From Serripes groenlandicus (Eukaryota > Mollusca > Bivalvia > Cardiida > Cardiidae), in the NCBI GenBank assembly GCA_031761405.1, contig JASEVX010000099.1:1-64000 (forward strand): a stretch of 64,000 nt of DNA, written 5' to 3'. Below, one piece after another: positions 55,721 to 64,000 of the stretch. The position numbers and the translations under genes are program-made. Each line of letters begins with the position of its first letter. The first letter of the stretch is position 1. Under the pieces are notes generated by a model. That model had not been told where the DNA came from. It was given only the letters and a program-made list of their open reading frames with translations, and did not search any database.

Positions 55721-56754
55721 CTGCTACTCAGACGTCACAACTGGCTGGTGTATCTGCTTTCTCCATACATTGAAAATGAAATAGTGACTAGAACTTTGAC
55801 ATTCGGCCTGCCTGATCTACAATCTTACCGATTAAGTGTCAGTTTTTGCGTTTCTTCTTTAAAATCAAGATATTATATTTGTTCACTTACATTACACTGA
55901 TAAGTTCCAAACATGCCTCACCATATCCAAATTCAATGGCTTTTTTATAACTCCACAATGTATTGACTTTATATCCAGTCAAGGATGTCCCCATTCAGCA
56001 TTGTGATGGAAATTTCTTCTTTCATTGCCTGAGTTTAGCCCTGCATACAAAATTGACTGCAACAGCCAAAGAACTATGTAAGGAAGAGTATAAGCAGTTC
56101 TTAATTGCTTCCACGATATCTCAGTCAGCACTCATTTAATCCTATGTTGTGGGTACAGTAACTACTCAAATACTGGTCTCACTCTGATGATTCTTTTAAG
56201 TAATTTACCTATAACATTAGCATTAGGATGTGAAATAAGGCTTTAATAACATGCGAAATATGCCATTTCTTGAGCTCTGAACATTGTAGTTGACGAATTG
56301 TGTTTTCCAAACATGTATAATGACTGCAGCAACCAAAATAGGTTATTTCAGTTATCGAAGTAATCCACATGTTTAAAAATATACAAGGTAATGAACATTT
56401 GCTTCTGTATTGAATATGGGTTCAATTGTCTTGTTAATTAATGTCTGAATTTTACTTTACATGTAAATCTCTTTACCGTGCTTGTTTGTAGGGTGTTTTA
56501 ACCTGCTATCAACACTTTTTAAGGGAAAGCCATTAGTACCATTTTGAAGTCTTTGCAGTAAAATTTAAATACAGTTTCTATAGTTACATATGATGACATT
56601 AGTTTAGATTAATACTAGCCTGTGCATCTGTATGATCAGATACAACACAACATTAAAATATCAGACAATGATTAGAATAAATTTACAGTTTCTACATCTG
56701 AGAAATTTGAATTAATATATATTCTGACAACTCTGCAGCTGACCACTTTTGAAA
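55721..56754. other. No feature recognised
   Basis: AT-rich DNA, nothing recognisable apart from GCTGACCACTTTTGAAAACA (about 56738-56757), a MITE-arm-like trace. Confidence 0.45.
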
Positions 56755-56756
56755 AC

Positions 56757-57565
56757 ATTATGAAACAAGAAAATGTGTCCATGGAACACGGATGCCCCGG
56801 TTGTTAACTATACTTTAAAACGGACGGACGAACAGTTGGTCCAACCTCAAATTGATACAATTTTTTAAACAATGATATGTTGATTGTCATTTGTGTGAAG
56901 TTTCATAATGATAGGACATCAGGTTCACTAAAATCTAACTTGACCAAAAACTTTAACCTGAGAATGGAATGGACGAACAGACAGACGAACAGACGAACGG
57001 ACGGACGAACAGTTGGTCCAACCTCAAATTGATACAATTTTTTAAACAATGATATGTTGATTGTCATTTGTGTGAAGTTTCATAATGATAGGACATCAGG
57101 TTCACTAAAATCTAACTTGACCAAAAACTTTAACCTGAGAATGGAATGGACGAACAGACAGACGAACAGACGGACGAACAGTTGGTCCAACCTCAAATCG
57201 ATACAATTTTTTAAAGAATGATATGTTAATAGTCATTTGTGTGAAGTTTCATCATGATCGGACATCAGCTTCACTAAAATCTAACTTGGCCAAAAACTTT
57301 AACCTGAGAATGGAATGGACGAACAGACAGACGAACAGATGGATGAACAGTTGGTCCAACCTCAAATTGATACAATTTTTTAAACAATGATATGTTGATT
57401 GTCATTTGTGTGAAGTTTCATAATGATAGGACATCAGGTTCACTAAAATCTAACTTGACTAAAAACTTTAACCTGAGCGGGACGGACGAACGGACGGACG
57501 GACGGACTAACAGACCGGAAAACTATATGCCCCTCATACTTCGTATGCCGGGGCATAAAAAGCAG
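56757..57565 (+). mobile_element. Pearl/Helentron-like element with four cores, near complete
   Basis: The left end AACAAGAAAATGTGTCCATG with ACGGATGCCCCGGTTG is followed by cores of about 175-180 bp starting CAGTTGGTCCAACCTCAAAT (56831, 57009, 57179, 57348). Each has ATGATATGTTGATTGTCATT, GTGTGAAGTTTCATAATGAT and CCAAAAACTTTAACCTGAG, and the cores are separated by GACGAACAGACAGACGAAC-type microsatellite. The end is GGACGGACGAACGGACGG then the hairpin TATGCCCCTCATAC/GTATGCCGGGGCATA with AAAA. The cores are very similar to each other, so the expansion is recent. Confidence 0.85.
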
Positions 57566-57747
57566 AAATTATTATAACCAAGCAATTTTTACGTTTGCGA
57601 AAGTGTTTTCAATTTTGTCTAGGAATTAAACCTTCTGCTGCATATGTGTTGTACATGGGAGAGGTATAAAAGCTAATTTACAGTTATTTTCAAACATTTT
57701 GTTTAAAACAAAATTTCATTTGAGACTTTAAATTAAGCAATTCTATT

Positions 57748-58465
57748 TAGCTCACCTGAGCACAAAGTGCTCCAAGTGATCTCTTGTGATCACATTTTGT
57801 CGGGAATCAACACCAATTGTCTTGTGAACACTCTACAGGCAACATTTTGCATCCAATTTATTTTAATGACTGTTTATCGGAACATTTATATCTATCAAAT
57901 CTTTCCCAAGTTCAAAACTGGATCATGTGAGGTCAAAAACTAGGTCACAATGTGAAATCGAGGCTGCATTTTTAATTTGAGCAATCAGCATATATTGAAA
58001 CTTTATTAGAATAATTGCATTGATAATATCTAGTCTATGTTCGAATATATACCGATAAGTCATGTCCGGCCAAGAACTAGGTTTCTATGCCAAATTAATC
58101 TTTTTCTTGATGATATCTAGACCAAGTTTGAAAATGGGTCATGTCGGGTCTAAAATTAGGTCGATTCGCCAAATTAATGGAAAACTTTTTGAATATTGTG
58201 GAAACCACATTTCTAAAAGATTTCTTTATGATATCTAATCTAAGTTTTAGTGAAGGTCATGTTCTGTCAAAAACTAGGTCAATAGGCTAAATTTGAGATT
58301 TAACACTCTAGAGATTGCATTATTTGCATCAGCAGCTTGACACTTTGTTAGACCGTTTGTCTTGTCAATAGCTAGACCAATTTCGAAAAATAGGTCATGT
58401 CGGTTTAAAATCTAGGTCACTAGAGTTGGCCTACACGTGGCAAGGCTGGGCATCATAACTTAAGA
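57748..58465 (-). mobile_element. Pearl/Helentron-like element, minus strand
   Basis: It starts on the plus strand with the terminal hairpin complement TAGCTCACCTGAGCACAAAG. Cores with GGTCAAAAACTAGGTCACAA-type text recur at about 57931, 58070, 58150, 58267 and 58402. These are the complements of the cores at 26.96-27.74 kb. The far end is not clear. Confidence 0.7.
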
Positions 58466-58581
58466 TATTGATTGCTAAACTAAACAAAACATCAAAATAA
58501 TACTATGTGTTCACAAAATGAAATAAAATGAAGCAAGGCAGATGATTACATAATATAAGATTAGTAATTTGGTCATTGGTT

Positions 58582-58745
58582 TTGTGTCTATATTGTGGAA
58601 CCAGGCGTCCCTGGGTTCGATCCGCAGATAGTTTTTGGTCATTGCAAGGTACATTTACTAGCCAAGTACTGGTTCATTTATCGAGGGATCATGAATAAGC
58701 AAACAGTTTCTGTGATACAACTGAAAAAATGTTTAAGTTTAATGC
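58582..58745 (+). mobile_element. SINE, partial
   Basis: GTCCCTGGGTTCGATCCGCA has the B box. TTGCAAGGTACATTTACTAG, AAGTACTGGTTCATTTATCG and AGGGATCATGAATAAG with TGTGATACAACTGAAA follow. Confidence 0.7.
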
Positions 58746-58749
58746 ATAC

Positions 58750-59984
58750 AATAATGTTTTGTTTTTATAGGGATTTTACATAATTTTCAAAACTATTTCA
58801 GTTATTTCATGAAAACTGCAAACTATGGGGCCACGGCGAATTCCTGTTGGAGTTAAAAGTGTACATAAATGGATTTAAAATTACATCAGGACTAAAATTG
58901 CTGTAGAGGTAGGTTAATAAATATACCTTGTCAACCTCATACAATGTATTACATTTTGCAGATAGTTTGCAGATGGGAGAATATAACAAAGGTAAAAATG
59001 GACAGAAAAATTGTTGGAGAATTCATCCATATTAGGTGTATTAGGTTATACTGGGACAGAGCTTTCAATCACAGAGTGAATCCCGCTAAATAAATTTGTA
59101 TTCTATGATTTATTAGACAAAAAAAAGAGTTGGTAGTAAGCCGCTATGAGGGAAATAGATATGATGATGTCATCACTTTGGAATGTGATTTTCCCATGGC
59201 TTAAAATTGTAAACAATAGTGATTTGACCGTTGTAGAGATGCTTCCACTAAGACAAGTCTACAGACGTGTCCCAGTGGACTCATCCCAACAATTAATTAA
59301 CAAGTGCAATATATAATTATATTAAAATTATTTGTGTAAAAATTAAACATTCCTTTTCATCTTATAATAACTAAAACAGAAGTTTAACATTGAGAGTTTG
59401 GAGTATCAGACAATTTAGAGGAGACATCCATCCGACCACATCCGGGATCTGAAGGATGATCCGTGAAGAAAAGACTTGCCAACACCATGAACTTTCACGA
59501 CCCGGGATACGATCAGAGTTGGAACTTTTTTATATAGTCCCCTTTAGTCATGTCTCAATTTGTGCTTGTTTTAAAAAATCAATGTACAACGTTGGAACTA
59601 TATAAGAGAGATCAGATACTGCAGATTATATTGTATCTGTCATCTGACAGTCTAGCAGGTAATTCTCTAGAGCGATAAAGGAGGATGTTTGGAACGCTTT
59701 AGATTGAAACAATAAGTTGTTTAGATTCAGAGCAACTCCTATCCGTTTTAGTGACCCAGAGACCTTATTTTGTGACTTACTATAAATGTCCTTCAGGATT
59801 GAGCATGGATTATACAAAAGGCCCTGGTCATAAAGATTAAAGAGCTCTTTGATAAAATGTAACTGAATACATGGGAGAACTGTTCTGATTTGTAAGAATA
59901 ATTGAAGGTAAGGTTTTTGATATGTTTCTTCTGTTGAATAGTATTATGTAATATCTTGTTCTGTTCTGTTTTGTGCTCGTTTTG
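58750..59984. other. No feature recognised
   Basis: No domain-bearing open frame, repeat family or RNA gene recognised. Composition is AT-rich. Confidence 0.4.
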
Positions 59985-60194
59985 AGGCTATGCCTTTTCC
60001 ATATTAACCCTGAATCCTTCTACATATTTGCACATCTTTGGAGCATTATATTCATTTATAATACAGTTCAGCTACCCTTGTATAACACTGGAATAATCTG
60101 CCTATATCAATTATCGTTCTTCCTATTTTATCAAATTGCTACTATTCTGGTCATACCTAGTGAAGTTATTATTAAAGCATATATAACGATATTA

Positions 60195-61145
60195 TTAATC
60201 CGTTCCCATACACCTCTTAAGCAGACAACATTTGAAAATTGTGTGGCAATAGGAGGAATTGCTGATGAGCAATTTCTTGTTTTGCCTCAATGTTTTCAAC
60301 GTTTCTTTTCATATAAGATTACACATTTAAATCGGCTGTCACATAAACTTATTTGTTTACATCGGTTGTCACATAAACTTATTTATTGTGGCAATAGGAG
60401 GAATTGCTGATGAGCAGTTTCTTCTTTTGCCTCAATGTTTTCAACTTTTCCTTTTATATAAATTACACATATTTACATCGGCTGTCACATAAACTTATTT
60501 GTTTACATCGGTTGTCACATAAACGTATTTGTTTACATCGGTTGTCACAAACTTATTTGTTTACATCGGTTGTCACATAAACTTATTTATTGTGGCAATA
60601 GGAGGAATTGCTGATGAGCAATTTCTTCTTTTGCCTGAATGTTTTCAACGTTTTTTCCATATAAAATTACACACATTTACATCGGCTGTCACATAAACTT
60701 ATTTGTTTACATCGGTTGTCACATAAACTTATTTATTGTGGCAATAGGAGGAATTGCTGATGAGCAGTTTCTTGTTTTGCCTCAATGTTTTCAACGTTTC
60801 TTTTTATATAAAATTACACATATTTACATTGGCTGTCAAATAAACTTATTTGTTTACATCGGTTGTCACATAAACTTATTTATTGTGGCAATAGGAGGAA
60901 ATGCTGATGAGCAATTTCTTCTTTTGCCTCAATGTTTTCAACTTTTTTTATATATAAAATTACATATATTTACATCGGCTTTCACATAAACTTATTTGTT
61001 TACATCGGCTATCACATAAACTTATTTATTGTGGCAATAGGAGGAATTGCTGATAATGAGCAATTTCTTATTTTACCTGAATGTTTTCAACTTTTTTTTT
61101 AATATAAAATTACACATATTTACATCGGCTGTCACATAGAATTAT
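60195..61145. repeat. MITE interior amplified into a satellite, six copies
   Basis: The block opens with a MITE left end (TTAATCCGTTCCCATACACC, then GCAGACAACATTTGAAAATT). The unit GTGGCAATAGGAGGAATTGC, TGATGAGCAATTTCTT, TTTGCCTCAATGTTTTCAAC and TTTACATCGGCTGTCACATA then repeats, with unit starts at about 60243, 60390, 60592, 60738, 60886 and 61029. The MITE's hairpin is thus fused to a TTACATCGGTTGTCACATAAA segment, which is itself repeated two to four times in some units. Small in-frame open stretches within are artefacts. Confidence 0.85.
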
Positions 61146-61489
61146 TTGTTTACCACTAGTTAACTTAACTATTGACTTTGGTTTCCAAAGAGTACCTGGA
61201 TTTGGGAACTGTTTTGATGAAATAAAAACCAATTCAAATTATTCACTGATACAGTCTGCTTTTTACATTTTTGCAGCAACTGTTTTGTTACAAACATTTA
61301 AAATTCTCAATCATAGAAGGTTCCTTTATTCTACCACCATTTTTTTTTAACTGAGTTTCCAAAACAGCATTCAGCATAAGTATTTAATAGAGATATATAC
61401 CCCTTATTCTGACAACATATATTTACATGATTGGTAATCTCGTTCTATAACAAAAAATGGTAGAGCAAAAAAAGTCTTAAATAAATTGA
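61146..61489. other. No feature recognised
   Basis: AT-rich stretch between the satellite and the dispersed repeat. Confidence 0.45.
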
Positions 61490-61494
61490 ATTTT

Positions 61495-62033
61495 ACACAA
61501 ACAATAGTCAAATTTACACCATTTCTGTAATTTACAATACTTCTATTGCAACAGTCTTTTCTAAGTTCTACTCCATTGTTTGGCAATTGGATTCCTTTCC
61601 TTTCCTTTTATAACCCGGAATCCTTCTACATATATGCACATATTGCGGCAATAGGAGGAATTGCTGATGAGCAATTTCTTCTTTTGCCTCAATGTCTTCA
61701 ATAAAATTACACATATTTACATCGGCTGTCACATCAACTTATTTGTTTACCCTCACTATTCTCATCGTTTATATACAGCAAACACTTCAGAATGTCATTT
61801 CATCAATGATAAGCACATATCTTTTTATTTATCATTTCTCACATGCAGGCGCAATTTGATGAAGTAGATGGAAGCAAATGCTTTATACCACACTGTATTT
61901 CAATTCGATTCTGTAAATTTACTTTTATTCATAGATATTTTCTACGTTTTTCGTCACAGTCGTGTGCTGCAGATGTGTTGTATTTTGGAAAGGTTAGATT
62001 ACACATGTAGACCATAAAGATTGTTTTGATTTA
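61495..62033. mobile_element. Long MITE-like repeat, partner of 4.04-4.19 and 5.74-6.06 kb
   Basis: It contains in order the AATTTACAATACTTCTATTG segment (61528), a single copy of the MITE core (GGCAATAGGAGGAATTGCTG, 61646) and TTTACATCGGCTGTCACATC (61713). The CTATTCTCATCG...GTCGTGTGCTGCAGATGTG part follows to about 62033. This seems the unexpanded form from which the satellite at 60.2-61.1 kb was drawn. Confidence 0.65.
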
Positions 62034-62813
62034 ACGAATCAATCTTGTTTAATTTGGTCTGCATCTGTATTGTCAGTGATGGTTATGCCTACACTATTCA
62101 ATTTCTTTTATCAATCCGTGTTAAAGACGATCGCGACAGCTTCGATTCTCACGCTTAATGTATATATTACGTATATATTACGTTAATACCGGTTTAAAAG
62201 TGTTATGGTCTTCGGACAAACGGGGATAATGTAAACACAACGCAATTTGTATGACTGATCATGCATTATTTTGTTTTACTTGAAAAGAAGTCTGGTTACC
62301 TATGATTTTTAAGTTACACTTTGTAATGCTTAAACTATATTTATGCAAATTTAAAATTCTAGTCATATAAAGAGTGAAGTGTTGCCAAACAAATGATGTA
62401 AAACAGAAACTGAAATTTGAAAAATTTATATATTACATAGGAAACAGCAGTCACATTTGCCAAATTATGGGGTATACAGAAGAAAGGACCGGGACACTTT
62501 TCCAAGCCTGGTTATCCCATATTTTTATTTCATATTTCTGTAGATTAGGTGATATGCTATCAACACATAAATTTTCGTAAAATTCTGAATGTTTTCAAAA
62601 AATGATGAAACTGTAGCGATCGTCTTTAAGAACAAACATTGACACCTTTAGCAGCTGGCAGTTTGAAAACGTTGAGGGTTAAGGTTAAACTGTCTGTAAT
62701 AAGATCATGTATTTTCACAAGTCTCCTCCTCTCTCACCATACCATATCTCTTTACTGAACTAAAAATAATATTTTACATCAAAGATATTAACTTAAGCAT
62801 ACTAGGTAATGTA
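62034..62813. other. No gene recognised
   Basis: AT-rich. GTATATATTACGTATATATT near 62160 is low complexity. GCAGCTGGCAGTTTGAAAAC near 62650 is a faint MITE arm. A 68-codon frame at 62374-62580 has no support. Confidence 0.45.
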
Positions 62814-63012
62814 TTAACCCTTACCAACATGGAGCGACATTTTTACACATTTGAAGTGTTTGCGTTTTATTGTGAGAAAATGGAAAATTGCTCACCATGA
62901 GCAATTTCATTTTTTCAGCTCTATTCGGTAATTATGCTTTTATTTACAGATTTTCCATTGTTTTCGCCAAAAGCTTTCTACTAAAGATGTGTTGTATGTT
63001 GGAAAGGATTAA
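62814..63012. mobile_element. 199-bp MITE with TTAA ends
   Basis: TTAA at 62814-62817 and 63009-63012. The termini CCCTTACCAACATGGAGC and the complement of GTTGTATGTTGGAAAGGA pair. The central hairpin is AAATTGCTCACCATGAGCAA with flanks GAGAAAATGG and TTTTTTCAGC. Most of the element appears intact. Confidence 0.82.
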
Positions 63013-63109
63013 ATTACTTTGGATTTAGTTCAGACTTTGAGTTTTAAAATCGGTACTCTCGTTCCCGCCTCTTGATTTTGAAATTGTTAACATCAATTAA
63101 GTGACAATT

Positions 63110-63245
63110 TTTGCTTGGGAAGATTGTTGTGTGGAGTACTGGTGTGAGAAAACCAGGAAATGCATGAGTAGGTGAACTGGCCGCCGTGATATAACTGAGA
63201 AATTGTTAAAAACGGCGTTAAACCACAATCAATCAATCAATAAGT
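63110..63245 (+). mobile_element. SINE 3' half
   Basis: GGGAAGATTGTTGTGTGGAG, GTGAACTGGCCGCCGTGATA, TAACTGAGAAATTGTT and AAAACGGCGTTAAACCACAA with an AATCAATCAATCAA tail. It gives the clearest copy of the domain that makes up the 23/31-bp minisatellite. Confidence 0.8.
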
Positions 63246-63660
63246 GACAATTTACATATGCTGAAGCGGTTTGTTCGCCAAACGACTACTGGATTTAATC
63301 TCGACCTGGTCAAATCTTGGAATTAGGGGGCCTTTTAAAGGGGTAACTATAAGTGATAGATTTAATGAATTTGGACTTAATTGTCTTTCTTTTCAAATTT
63401 GATTATAATTTTGATAAGTTAAGTTAAGATAAGTACATGATCAGATATTTATTTGAAAAGAAAAGATAATAATTTTTATATATACGCGCATCAAGTGTGC
63501 ATATTTAAACACTTCTAAATTTATGACAATTGGATTAAAGTCCGATCAATCTAAAAGAAACATATTGTTGAAAAAAGGTCAATGCATGTCAAAAGCAAAG
63601 GCTTCTTTTCCCACAACATTTTCAAGAGGTACACTATCTAAAGAGTCAATATATTAGGGT
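63246..63660. other. No feature recognised
   Basis: AT-rich, no coding or repeat signature. Confidence 0.45.
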
Positions 63661-63789
63661 TTTTATCCGGTAGGAATGAGTTTGATCATAAGTGTTTCGC
63701 TGTGCTTGGGCAATACATTTTCCATTTCCAAATCAAATAGGACCCATACTAATTATATGCAGCTCTTAGAAACATTATTCATAATTTAC

Positions 63790-63977
63790 CTGGCGACAAC
63801 GTTGGCCAGGTCTGCTTGTTGGTTATGTTTCTGTCTTCTAAAGCATGTTGGTATGTTGTTGAATGTTGACAAAGAAGCAGAGCAACCGGGTTTAATACAT
63901 CCCCAGAAAACTTTGCCTTCTCCTCTACGATTTATTCTGTAGAAGAATCCATCTAGTGCCAAGTTATGGCCTCCCAT
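63790..63977 (-). CDS. FLYWCH zinc-finger exon
   Basis: On the minus strand an ATG in good context (AAAATGGGAGG) opens a frame that reads GGHNLALDGFFYRINRRG, then GKVFWGCIKPGCSASL and QKHNQQADL. The aromatic pattern LALDGFFYR, the W-x-C-x4-C pair and the His near position 54 match the FLYWCH finger, a DNA- or protein-binding module common in bivalve genes and also found in some MULE transposases. The last position expected to be His is Gln (HNQ), so zinc binding may be impaired. The exon ends at a consensus donor GCCAG|GTAAAT, phase 2. Downstream exons are not seen in the 63.2-63.79 kb region. Upstream parts may lie beyond the window. Confidence 0.6.
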
Positions 63978-64000
63978 TTTGATGAATTTAACATTAAACT

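Noticed and set aside
63676..63942. 88-codon plus-strand open frame at the right edge
   Set aside because: Most of it is antisense to the FLYWCH exon, which has the recognisable domain and a splice donor.

Overview
The window reads as nuclear DNA of a bivalve mollusc. The evidence is the company of repeats, not a host gene. There are many tRNA-derived SINEs with the tail typical of molluscs (ACGGCGTAAAACACC followed by AATC repeats). There are pearl/CvA-type elements with about 160-bp core repeats, ACGG-type microsatellites and an AGCTCACCTGAGC terminal hairpin. A DIRS-type tyrosine-recombinase retrotransposon and an Academ-type DNA transposon are also present. The DNA is AT-rich, and nearly every long open frame is a repeat artefact or a broken transposon gene. 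The species cannot be named from the sequence.

Layout. 0-11 kb: SINEs, small hairpin elements (MITEs) flanked by TTAA, two decayed LINE fragments and a 235-bp CT microsatellite. 11-23 kb: two convincing exons of a small secreted protein (11035-11184 and 14846-15007, phase 0) and a possible third (22632-22864). The introns are swollen by tandem arrays of 23/31 bp, 49 bp, 80 bp, 22 bp and 39 bp. The 23/31, 49 and 22-bp units each match a different stretch of the local SINE family. 23-29 kb: pearl-type elements, SINEs and MITEs, including a stretch collinear with the left edge of the window.

29-42.5 kb is a nested stack. A LINE (29195-42540) is split by an 11.9-kb palindromic foldback element (30288-42223). 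Its two arms of about 3.8 kb are made of a roughly 0.9-kb higher-order repeat. The left arm is itself split by a 4.3-kb Academ-like transposon (32431-36765, AATT duplication) that encodes an XPG-nuclease-like protein, and that transposon carries several MITEs.

43-56 kb: a 371-bp MITE, then a dead DIRS/Ngaro-type element with split direct repeats (44942-50049), directly followed by a dead Ty3/gypsy element lacking a recognisable 5' LTR (50050-55720). 56-64 kb: more pearl-type elements, a MITE whose interior has been amplified into a satellite (60.2-61.1 kb), and at the right edge a FLYWCH zinc-finger exon on the minus strand.

Apart from the secreted-protein exons and the FLYWCH exon, no host gene is supported. 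The most unusual structures are the palindromic foldback element with its coding-like monomers and the SINE-born minisatellites. Boundaries of degenerate repeats are read by eye and are approximate.
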